Part shown: piece by piece, positions 1-6,596 of the stretch
How the letters are laid out: each line of letters opens with the position of its first letter
How positions within the stretch are numbered: the stretch's first letter is position 1
DNA from: Tannerella sp.
GTDB lineage: Bacteria; Bacteroidota; Bacteroidia; Bacteroidales; Tannerellaceae
Length of the DNA: 6,833 nucleotides
Direction: 5' to 3'
Assembly (NCBI GenBank): GCA_031283785.1
Contig: JAITBC010000304.1
Span: 1 to 6,833, forward strand
Notes under the pieces: model-generated
Databases searched by the model: none
What the model was told of the DNA's origin: nothing
The model's input: only the letters and a program-made list of their open reading frames with translations
Position numbers and translations under genes: made by a program

Positions 1-1766
1 AGTTTGAACTGAAACAGAATCTGGATTTTATTACAAAAGGACTGTCGGCAAGGGGAATGTTCAATGTGAACAGATATTCGCTGCTTGAAATGAGGAATGC
101 TTATAAACCGTTCTTTTATGCGGTAACCAATACTGCGACGTATGAATACGCACTGACTCCTTTGAATCCCAATGGCGGTACGGATTATTTAGAAGTCCTG
201 TCGAGCAACAAAACCATTACCAGCAGTATGTATTTCGAAGGGGCATTGCAGTATAACCGTGAATTTGCCGAAAAACACAGCGTATCTGCTTTAATGGTTT
301 ATACTCTGCGCGAATCTATAAATGGAAACACTACTTCGGTACAGATGAGTCTTCCTCACCGCAATCTCGGTTTGGCAGGCAGATTAACTTACGGATATGC
401 AAACCGCTACTTCTTTGAAGCTAATTTCGGGTACAACGGCTCGGAACGATTTGCCGAAAACGAACGGTTCGGATTTTTCCCTTCTGTCGGCGGAGGATGG
501 ATTGTTTCAAACGAATCATTCATGAAATCGCTAAACAAAGTAATTTCCAAACTGAAATTAAAAGCGACGTACGGTTTAGTCGGCAACGACGCTATCGGTA
601 ATGATGCTGACCGCTTTTTTTATCTTTCAAATGTGAACATGAACGATGGCGGCAAAGGTTTCACTTTTGGCGAAGAGTATAGCTACGGTCGGTCTGGTAT
701 TTCCATCTCAAGATATTCAGACCCAAAAATTACCTGGGAACTCAGCCGTAAAACCAATCTGGCTTTTGAACTGAACCTTTGGAACAGTCTGGAAATACAG
801 ATGGACTATTTTACGGAAAACAGGAGCAAAATACTTCAGACAAGGAGTGATATACCAACAACCATGGGATTGCAGGCTACGCCCAGTTCCAATATTGGCA
901 TAGCAAATGGTCACGGTATCGACCTGTCCGTAGATTACAGCAAGTCTTTTTCCAAAGATTTCTGGACAGTGATTAGAGGTAATTTCACTTACGCTTCCAG
1001 TAAATATGAAGTGTATGACGAGCCTGATTATGCAAATACTCCATGGAGACTGCATCGCGGTCAAAAGATATCGCAACAGTACGGATACATAGCCGAACGT
1101 CTGTTTTTAGACGATAACGAAGTGCAAAACTCTCCGCCACAACTGTTTGGCGAATACGGAGCAGGCGATATCAAATACAAGGACATCAACGGAGATATGC
1201 AGATAAATGAAAACGACCAGGTTCCCATTGGTCTTCCCACTACGCCTGAAATCATTTACGGTTTTGGATTTTCCGTTGGATACAAAAACATTGATTTTTC
1301 GTGCTTCTTTCAGGGGTCGGCACGTTCATCGTTCTGGATCAATGCCGAACAGAGCGCTCCTTTCATTAATCGCAGTAATGACAATGTGGATCAACTGCTG
1401 CGCGGGTTTACTACTCATCGCGCTCTGCTGCAATACTGGGCAGACGACCACTGGTCGGAAGACAACAGGAATATATATGCTTTGTGGCCCCGTTTCTCCG
1501 AAACCGTCAATAGAAATAACCTGCAGCGAAGTACGTGGTTTATGCGGGATGGAACTTTTCTGCGTCTGAAGACAATGGAAATAGGATATACTTTGCCGCG
1601 ACGGTGGACTGATGCCATCAATATGCAAAATATTCGACTGTACTTGAGCGGGAACAATCTGTTGATATTTTCCAAGTTCAAGATGTGGGACCCCGAAATG
1701 GCCGGTAATGGGCTCGCCTATCCCATACAGAGGGTGTTTAATGTAGGCGTTAATGTAGAATTTTAA
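1..1766 (+). CDS. SusC-like TonB-dependent outer-membrane transporter, C-terminal part (5' end outside window)
   Basis: The reading frame is open from base 3 to the stop at 1764-1766, giving 587 residues. The ATG at 57 is an internal Met, because the in-frame codons before it encode typical SusC sequence (LDFITKGLSARG). SusC-family proteins are usually about 1000 residues, so the N-terminal signal, carboxypeptidase-like domain, plug and first barrel strands lie upstream. What is seen is the beta-barrel: alternating strands, a periplasmic-turn-like DINGDMQINENDQ (1182-1220) with the spacing of an acidic calcium-type loop, the late-barrel signature RDGTFLRLKTMEIGYTLP (about 1546-1600), and SGNNLLIFSKFKMWDPEM near the end. 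The protein ends in Phe, as barrel proteins recognised by the BAM machinery usually do. The family imports oligosaccharides (sometimes peptides) using TonB energy, with SusD as a lid. The substrate cannot be told. The gene runs almost directly into the susD-like gene, so the two are certainly co-transcribed. Confidence 0.95.
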   Translation, partial: FELKQNLDFITKGLSARGMFNVNRYSLLEMRNAYKPFFYAVTNTATYEYALTPLNPNGGTDYLEVLSSNKTITSSMYFEGALQYNREFAEKHSVSALMVYTLRESINGNTTSVQMSLPHRNLGLAGRLTYGYANRYFFEANFGYNGSERFAENERFGFFPSVGGGWIVSNESFMKSLNKVISKLKLKATYGLVGNDAIGNDADRFFYLSNVNMNDGGKGFTFGEEYSYGRSGISISRYSDPKITWELSRKTNLAFELNLWNSLEIQMDYFTENRSKILQTRSDIPTTMGLQATPSSNIGIANGHGIDLSVDYSKSFSKDFWTVIRGNFTYASSKYEVYDEPDYANTPWRLHRGQKISQQYGYIAERLFLDDNEVQNSPPQLFGEYGAGDIKYKDINGDMQINENDQVPIGLPTTPEIIYGFGFSVGYKNIDFSCFFQGSARSSFWINAEQSAPFINRSNDNVDQLLRGFTTHRALLQYWADDHWSEDNRNIYALWPRFSETVNRNNLQRSTWFMRDGTFLRLKTMEIGYTLPRRWTDAINMQNIRLYLSGNNLLIFSKFKMWDPEMAGNGLAYPIQRVFNVGVNVEF

Positions 1767-1767
1767 A

Positions 1768-3699
1768 ATGCAGTATAACATGAAGACAATCATAAAATAT
1801 TTAAAAATCATGATTTTATTGGCGGGCATAAACATCTTTTCCGGTTGTGCGGATTATTTAGATATTGTGCCTGACAGAGTTGCTACTATGGAAAATGCGT
1901 TTTCCAACAGGATTAATGCAGAAAAATTTCTGTTTACCTGTTACAGTTATTTACCCGATCCGTCCAGTGCGTTTACTTACCCGGGAATGATAGGAGGAGA
2001 CGAAATTAACTGGCTTAATCATGCCAGTTTTATTGACAGAAGCGGCGGCAACATAGCTACCGGCAATCAAAACAGCAATGACCCCTACCAAAATTACTGG
2101 GATGGACGATTAGACGGTAAAAATCTGTTTGTAGGCATACGGGACTGTAATATTTTTCTCGAAAATATTCATCTGGTACCTGATATCGAAGAAGAAGAAC
2201 GGATAAGATGGATAAGCGAGGTGAAATTCCTGAAAGCGTACTATCATTTTTTCCTTTTGCAGTTATACGGACCGATTCCGATTATCAGGGAAAACCTTCC
2301 GATAAATGCTGCCCCCGAAGAGATGCGCGTTTACAGAGAACCTGTCGAAGACGTAATAGACTATATTGTGGAATTACTGGATGAAGCAGTCCCCAATTTG
2401 CCTCTTGAGACATTCTCCAGCAGTTTTGATGATGCAGGACGCATTACACAACCGATAGCGCTGGCAGTAAAAGCCAAAGCTTTAGTCTGGGCGGCAAGCC
2501 CGCTGTTTAACGGAAATGCGGAGTATAAAGATTTTAAGGATAACAGAGGACGGGAGTTGATTCCATCCGGTACGCCGGATATTTCCAAATGGGAAAGAGC
2601 AGCGGTTGCCATTAAAAATGCCATTGATACCTGTCTCCTTGCAGGTCATTCTTTGTATCGGTACATTGCTCCGCCGTATGCGGTCATGTCGGATATCACC
2701 CAGTTGAAATATGCTCTGCGAGGCGTTGTTACTAACAAATTGAATCCCGAAATAGTATGGCCTTCAACTTATAATATTTCAGAACTGCAGCGTTGGTGTG
2801 TGGCTTACTCTTTTTCCATCGAGTATGGTAATACAGGAATAGTAGGAACTACATTACAGATTGCCGAACAATTTTATACCAATAATGGTATTCCCATCAA
2901 CGAAGATCCAACATGGGATTATGCAAATCGCTATGAAACGCAAATCGTTACAGGCAATGATGAAGCATTTCATCGATATTATGTCCGCTCGACTTCAGCT
3001 AATCAAGCCACAGCCAAACTGCATTTATACAGGGAACCCCGTTTTTATGCATTTGTAGGGTTCGACCGAGGCATATACGAAATGTATGTAAACAGCGAAG
3101 AAAACAGTATAGTGCTGGCAACAAAATTTAATGAAACAAACGGATATCTGATTATGGACAAGTTTGTGCCTACCGGTTACTATATTAAAAAATTAGTGAG
3201 TCCGGAATTGACTCTCAGCACACAATCTTATGCCAGTAAACGGTATTCTTTCCCGCTTATACGCTTGCCCGATTTATACCTGCTGTATGCCGAAGCCTTA
3301 AATGAGGCTTACGGACCTTCGGACGAAGTATATAGATGGATTGACAGTGTACGTTTGCGGGCAGGATTGAGAGGCGTTGAAGATTCGTGGGCAGCTTCGT
3401 CCAACACAAGTAAGCCATACCACAAAGAAACCCTGCGTGAGATTATCAAACAGGAGCGGATGATAGAACTGTCATTTGAAGGTCAGCGTTTCTTTGACCT
3501 TCGTCGCTGGAGAGACGCCGAAAAATATATAAATGATATGAAGGGCTGGAATTATGAAGGCATTACCGTTGATGATTATTACAAGGTGACAACTTATATA
3601 AGCAGAGAATTTAGAACACCGCGTGATTATTTGTGGCCACTGAGGTTAAATACATTAATCATTAATTCCAATCTGGTGCAAAATCCGGGATGGAAATAA
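1768..3699 (+). CDS. SusD/RagB-like outer-membrane glycan-binding lipoprotein
   Basis: The protein has 643 residues from the ATG at 1768, or 639 from the ATG at 1780. The later start gives a cleaner signal peptide (MKTIIKYLKI..., hydrophobic core, then FSG-Cys), but neither start has a visible Shine-Dalgarno, so the choice is open. Cys27 (numbered from 1768) is the likely lipidated residue and is followed by ADYLDIVPD, the usual SusD beginning. The SusD-like N-terminal domain with TPR-type helices covers roughly residues 28-250, including the helix around EVKFLKAYYHFFLLQLYG. The SusD_RagB C-terminal domain covers roughly 300-643 and includes LYLLYAEALNEAYGP (about 502-516), the signature FEGQRFFDLRRW (570-581) and the typical ending NPGWK. 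Length is slightly above the common 500-600. In this family SusD caps the SusC barrel on the cell surface and binds the incoming glycan. It starts 1 or 13 bases after the SusC stop, indicating translational coupling. Confidence 0.96.
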   Translation: MQYNMKTIIKYLKIMILLAGINIFSGCADYLDIVPDRVATMENAFSNRINAEKFLFTCYSYLPDPSSAFTYPGMIGGDEINWLNHASFIDRSGGNIATGNQNSNDPYQNYWDGRLDGKNLFVGIRDCNIFLENIHLVPDIEEEERIRWISEVKFLKAYYHFFLLQLYGPIPIIRENLPINAAPEEMRVYREPVEDVIDYIVELLDEAVPNLPLETFSSSFDDAGRITQPIALAVKAKALVWAASPLFNGNAEYKDFKDNRGRELIPSGTPDISKWERAAVAIKNAIDTCLLAGHSLYRYIAPPYAVMSDITQLKYALRGVVTNKLNPEIVWPSTYNISELQRWCVAYSFSIEYGNTGIVGTTLQIAEQFYTNNGIPINEDPTWDYANRYETQIVTGNDEAFHRYYVRSTSANQATAKLHLYREPRFYAFVGFDRGIYEMYVNSEENSIVLATKFNETNGYLIMDKFVPTGYYIKKLVSPELTLSTQSYASKRYSFPLIRLPDLYLLYAEALNEAYGPSDEVYRWIDSVRLRAGLRGVEDSWAASSNTSKPYHKETLREIIKQERMIELSFEGQRFFDLRRWRDAEKYINDMKGWNYEGITVDDYYKVTTYISREFRTPRDYLWPLRLNTLIINSNLVQNPGWK

Positions 3700-3741
3700 G
3701 GAAATAAAAAATTAAAATAATTTATATTAAAAAAATATACA

Positions 3742-4965
3742 ATGAAAAGGATATATTTAATATTATCGTTGCTAATGGCGGGAATGTGGGTTTTGTCCTG
3801 CAATGATGACAGAATAGTACAAACGTCAACAGACAATGTCTCCCCTCCGTCCATATTCAATGTACAGGTGGAAGCAATGCCGGGCGGAGCTAAAATTACT
3901 TACGAACTGCCCGATGAACCTGATATTTCATACGTCAAGGGAGAGTATATGTTTCAGGGAGAGAAACGCGTAGTTTATTCTTCTATCTATGAAAATGTTT
4001 TAATTGTTGAAGGTCTGGGTTCTGTTGAACCTGTGGATATCACTCTTTATTTAGTGGACCACAGCGACAATGTTTCCGAACCGGTAATCAAAACATTTAC
4101 GCCGGAGACGCCTCCTATCAAAACAATATTCGAATCTCTGGAATTTCGTCCTGATTTCAGCGGATGTAATGTAAGCTGGGAGAATCCGCTTGGAGTTGAA
4201 ATCGGTCTGTTCTTTTTTGCCGTCAATGACGAAGGCGTACTGGAAGAAATCGATTTAATATTCAGAGATGGAGTGAAATACGACTATACTTGCCGAAAAA
4301 AAGAAGGAACGTTCAGCACTAAAGAACGTCTTTTTGCAGTGAACATTGTGGATAAGTGGGGAAATGTTTCCGACACAGCATACGCTGTAATCGCTCCCTT
4401 ATACGAAAAATTGCTTGATAAAAAACTGTTTGGGGCTGCTACCCTGCCTTACGATAACACATCGGTACGTGGCGGCCGTCCAATAGGAAATATATGGGAT
4501 AACAGTCTCAGTTCTATTTGGCATACCGAGATAGGATATATTCCCGAACCTCCGCAATATTTCACCATTTATCTGGGCGTCGAAGCGAAACTCAGTCGAC
4601 TGGTTTTGTGGAACAGAGGAGAAGGTTATCATTACACTCAGCATAATCCCCATCTTTTCGAAGTATGGGGTACTAAGGAACTGAAAAGCGGCATGCCAAA
4701 TGAATATTGGTGGCAGGACTGGAAAAACGATTGGGAGCTTCTGGGTGATTACGAAGTAGTGAAACCTTCCGGAGGCGGTCCGGTAACTGCCGATGACATA
4801 GCAATAGCAGATGCCGGTTTTAATTTTGCATTTCCACTGTTAAGCGAACCTGTAAAATATGTGCGGTTTGCCATAAAAAAGACTTTTGAGAGTACTTTGG
4901 CGATACATATAGCCGAAATATCTATTTATGGAGACGATGGCACCGGTGAAGAAGAAGATGATTAA
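3742..4965 (+). CDS. Surface lipoprotein with DUF4959, DUF5126 and DUF5000 domains
   Basis: The protein has 407 residues. The signal peptide MKRIYLILSLLMAGMWVLS is followed by Cys20 and then NDD, an acidic stretch like the Bacteroidota lipoprotein surface-export signal. Three domains are recognised from memory of the families. An Ig-like DUF4959 lies at about 22-120 (PPSIFNVQVEAMPGGAKITYELP). A second Ig-like DUF5126 lies at about 121-215, with its strand pattern ending near DKWGNVSDTAYAVIAPLYEK. A DUF5000 domain, discoidin (F5/8 type C)-like, lies at about 225-398, with IWDNSLSSIWHT, FTIYLGVEAKLSRLVLWNRG and the closing strand KYVRFAIKKTF...IHIAEISIYG. This architecture is a standard companion of SusC/SusD pairs and is presumed to bind glycan on the cell surface; no enzymatic residues are evident. 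The protein ends in an acidic tail, GDDGTGEEEDD. The 42-bp spacer after the SusD gene is nearly all A/T with no terminator, so the gene probably belongs to the same transcript. Confidence 0.88.
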   Translation: MKRIYLILSLLMAGMWVLSCNDDRIVQTSTDNVSPPSIFNVQVEAMPGGAKITYELPDEPDISYVKGEYMFQGEKRVVYSSIYENVLIVEGLGSVEPVDITLYLVDHSDNVSEPVIKTFTPETPPIKTIFESLEFRPDFSGCNVSWENPLGVEIGLFFFAVNDEGVLEEIDLIFRDGVKYDYTCRKKEGTFSTKERLFAVNIVDKWGNVSDTAYAVIAPLYEKLLDKKLFGAATLPYDNTSVRGGRPIGNIWDNSLSSIWHTEIGYIPEPPQYFTIYLGVEAKLSRLVLWNRGEGYHYTQHNPHLFEVWGTKELKSGMPNEYWWQDWKNDWELLGDYEVVKPSGGGPVTADDIAIADAGFNFAFPLLSEPVKYVRFAIKKTFESTLAIHIAEISIYGDDGTGEEEDD

Positions 4966-5005
4966 CTCAGATGACAGGATTAATGAAATTAATAAGATTA
5001 AAAAT

Positions 5006-6190
5006 ATGAAGTCTATAATGAAATTTTTTGGAATATGTTTCTGTCTGCTCTGCATTATGAGTTGCGAAGACATGAACAGCATCAGTCAGGAATATTTTGA
5101 CAGAGGCGAAACTTTTTATACGGGTAAAATCAGGTCTCTGCAATCTCTTTCCGGTAATAATCGAGTGAAGTTTTTGTGGACTGTCAATTCAGACCCGCGT
5201 ATTACTAAAACGGTGATTTACTGGAACGAAGGTATGGATTCGACAACAGTTGCCGTCAACAGAACGCAACCGGACAGTGTGCAGTTAGAAAAAGTAATAG
5301 AACTGCCTGAGAGAAACTATCTCTTTGAATTTGTTACTAAAGACGATGCCGGACATCGTTCTTTAAGCGTGGAACGGTCTGTTACAGTATATGGAGAAAA
5401 ATATACAGCATCTTTGCCGAACAGAGATGTTGTCTCGGCAGTTTACCACGACGACGGACAACTGGTTATACAGTGGAATACTGTTGCATCGAATTACTGC
5501 GTTGGCAATAATCTGAATTATACCAATACCGCAAATCAGCAAATAACACGTTATGTTCCTGCGACGGAGGAAACTACTGTCATTCCGGATTGGAAAACAG
5601 GATTGAGCTATTATACGCGATTTGCCGGAGATATATATTTGGATACATTGGACACAGCTGCAAAAAATCTGAATGTAATAGAAAGTATGCCGTTCAACGG
5701 ACCGCATATCCTCTCTGCCGACAACCCTTGCATAATTGAGGCAAGGGATTTTGACTACGGCGGCGAAGGACTTGCATATCATGATGTGGATCCCACTAAT
5801 GAGCCAAGTCCCTACAGAACGGCTAAAGGCGACGATATAAGCAGAGTGACTATAGAATCCGGCATTAATAATGTTGGAAGTATTCGCCTCGAAGAATGGC
5901 TGGTATATACCGTAGAAGTGCGGGATGCCGGCGTTTATGCGGCAGATATGAATGCGTCGGTAAACTCCTACTGTGATTTCTATTTATCGGTTGACGGTAA
6001 AAAGTGTGAAACAGTACAGGTACCCGCTAATGGCAGTTACTACAACTGGCTCTGGGTATTCGAAACGTATCCACAGTTAACGCAACCGGAATTACGACTG
6101 TCAGCGGGAAAACACAAAATAAGGTTTTCTGTTGCAGAAAGAAGAGGATTTAATTTGATGAGCTTTAAATTCACCTATATCGGAGAATAA
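5006..6190 (+). CDS. DUF4998-type surface lipoprotein with C-terminal CBM6/CBM35-like carbohydrate-binding module
   Basis: The protein has 394 residues from the ATG at 5006. This start gives a proper lipoprotein signal (MKSIMKFFGICFCLLCIMS, then Cys20 and EDMN). An in-frame ATG at 4928 would overlap the upstream gene and put 26 mostly charged residues before the signal peptide, so it is rejected; the ATG at 5018 is also possible. Residues about 21-215 match the DUF4998 pattern: FYTGKIRSLQSLSGNNRVKFLW, the strand KTVIYWNEG, and a second repeat closing near YYTRFAGDIYLDTLDTAAKNL. Residues about 243-394 look like a CBM6/CBM35-type beta-sandwich: EARDFDYGGEGLAYHD, then YRTAKGDDISRV, then EEWLVYTVEVRDAGVYAADM, and a final strand ending in FKFTYIGE. 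In CBM6-like modules such motifs line the sugar and calcium sites. It is inferred to be a surface glycan-binding protein of the PUL. It lies 40 bases after the previous gene and is the last gene before the terminator at 6220. Confidence 0.87.
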   Translation: MKSIMKFFGICFCLLCIMSCEDMNSISQEYFDRGETFYTGKIRSLQSLSGNNRVKFLWTVNSDPRITKTVIYWNEGMDSTTVAVNRTQPDSVQLEKVIELPERNYLFEFVTKDDAGHRSLSVERSVTVYGEKYTASLPNRDVVSAVYHDDGQLVIQWNTVASNYCVGNNLNYTNTANQQITRYVPATEETTVIPDWKTGLSYYTRFAGDIYLDTLDTAAKNLNVIESMPFNGPHILSADNPCIIEARDFDYGGEGLAYHDVDPTNEPSPYRTAKGDDISRVTIESGINNVGSIRLEEWLVYTVEVRDAGVYAADMNASVNSYCDFYLSVDGKKCETVQVPANGSYYNWLWVFETYPQLTQPELRLSAGKHKIRFSVAERRGFNLMSFKFTYIGE

Positions 6191-6219
6191 AAACGTCAGT
6201 GAATTTTATGTGATGAAGA

Positions 6220-6247
6220 AGAGCGGGGTATTTCCCCGTTCTTTTTT
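6220..6247 (+). terminator. Rho-independent terminator of the SusC/SusD operon
   Basis: A 9-bp stem pairs AGAGCGGGG (6220-6228) with CCCCGTTCT (6234-6242), with one G-T wobble, around a five-base loop (TATTT). It runs into a T-tract ending at 6247. It starts 30 bases after the last operon gene stops, so it most likely ends the whole transcript. The G/C-rich upper stem and T-tract make it a strong candidate by eye; folding energy was not computed. Confidence 0.88.
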
Positions 6248-6248
6248 C

Positions 6249-6290
6249 GTGCGCCGCGCATGGCGAATAACTTGATGGTGGAAGTCCACG
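6249..6290 (+). mobile_element. Group II intron-like 5' end (probable remnant)
   Basis: The segment begins GTGCGCC, fitting the conserved group II intron 5' end (GUGYG). It continues with GCATGG (6258-6263) and then GGTGGAAGTCC (6277-6287). This order and spacing resemble, from memory, the start of domain I in group IIC introns such as that of Oceanobacillus iheyensis (GUGUGCC, GCAUGG, GGGUGAGAGUCC). Two small hairpins fit: CGCC/GGCG around GCGCAT, and TGG/CCA around the GGAAG stretch. It starts one base after the T-tract of an intrinsic terminator, the insertion preference reported for class IIC introns. No reverse transcriptase, domain V or 3' end is visible before the next gene, so it appears truncated. 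Similarity may reach to about 6335 (AGGTAGGTAAC) but fades. Alternatives are chance similarity or a small structured RNA. Confidence 0.5.
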
Positions 6291-6370
6291 TAGTTCTTTA
6301 AAGTAAAAAAGGTAGGTAACTTGAGTTATTTACAATTTGAACAGGTGCTTAAAAAATATTAAAACGAAAT

Positions 6371-6424
6371 TTTCGACAACGTCAGCGGTTTACAGACGAG
6401 CGTCGGGAACATTTCGACAATGTC
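6371..6424. repeat. Pair of 13-base direct repeats (TTTCGACAAYGTC) with small palindromes
   Basis: TTTCGACAACGTC (6371-6383) recurs as TTTCGACAATGTC (6412-6424) with one mismatch, 41 bases apart start to start. Between and within them are small inverted repeats: GACG-AG-CGTC at 6395-6404 and CGACA-A-TGTCG at 6415-6425. The patch is richer in G+C than the sequence around it. With only two copies it could be a binding site pair, the remains of a structured RNA, or chance. Confidence 0.4.
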
Positions 6425-6468
6425 GAGACCGAAAAAAAGTTTGTAACAATATAAAAAAACAAATATTT

Positions 6469-6570
6469 ATGGACAAAGAAATTTTAATTCGTATATTATT
6501 TATGATCTATATATTGTCCTGTTTTATAATCATCTGTTATCCCCATTTTTGTAAAAGGTGGGAAACTTGA
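6469..6570 (+). CDS. Doubtful small ORF: 33-residue hydrophobic peptide
   Basis: The ATG at 6469 opens a 33-codon frame to the stop at 6568-6570. The peptide starts with a charged MDKE, continues with one hydrophobic stretch (ILIRILFMIYILSCFIIICY, about residues 5-24) and ends with a charged tail (KRWET), so it could span a membrane once. The A/T-rich leader before the ATG is compatible with Bacteroidota translation starts, but there is no recognised promoter. The frame extends upstream without a stop to a TTG at 6337, but that part has no protein-like character. Hydrophobic short ORFs arise easily in A/T-rich DNA. The family is not recognised. Confidence 0.2.
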   Translation: MDKEILIRILFMIYILSCFIIICYPHFCKRWET

Positions 6571-6596
6571 ATTTTATATCGGTGGAAGCATATCCA

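Larger units (their letters stand above)
6291..6596. other. Intergenic stretch without a confident gene
   Basis: This A/T-rich stretch lies between the intron-like fragment and the end of the convergent dehydrogenase gene. It contains a less A/T-rich patch at about 6371-6430 with a near-identical 13-base direct repeat, a short doubtful membrane-peptide ORF (6469-6570), and a weak imperfect hairpin at about 6542-6562. No tRNA, rRNA, CRISPR repeat, group II domain V, or clear Bacteroidota promoter (TTTG with TAnnTTTG at the right spacing) was recognised on either strand. Confidence 0.6.

Noticed and set aside
57..59. ATG at 57 as a true start of the SusC-like protein.
   Set aside because: The frame is open to the left edge and the codons before 57 encode typical SusC sequence, so the Met is internal.
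1326..1835. Long - strand ORF opposite the SusC and SusD junction.
   Set aside because: Its sequence has no protein-like domain pattern and it lies opposite two well-recognised genes; it is a shadow frame.
3700..3741. Possible internal promoter or terminator between the SusD gene and the DUF4959-type gene.
   Set aside because: The 42 bases are almost only A and T, with no hairpin and no TTTG/TAnnTTTG promoter pair; it looks like a simple leader for translation.
4928..5005. In-frame ATG at 4928 as start of the DUF4998-type lipoprotein.
   Set aside because: It overlaps the previous gene by 38 bases and puts 26 mostly charged residues before an otherwise complete lipoprotein signal peptide; the ATG at 5006 fits far better.
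5363..5782. A 139-codon - strand ORF opposite the DUF4998 gene.
   Set aside because: It is antisense to a well-supported gene, rich in Cys and Ile in a random-looking way, and resembles no family I know.
6395..6430. Group II intron domain V, which would complete the intron-like fragment.
   Set aside because: A GAGC occurs at 6398-6401, but the sequence after it lacks the conserved AGC-containing stem, GNRA-type loop and pairing of domain V.
6542..6562. Hairpin CCCA-TTTT / AAAA-TGGG as a terminator for the - strand dehydrogenase gene.
   Set aside because: The stem is interrupted by mismatched bases and no T-tract follows on the - strand; it may be chance in A/T-rich sequence.
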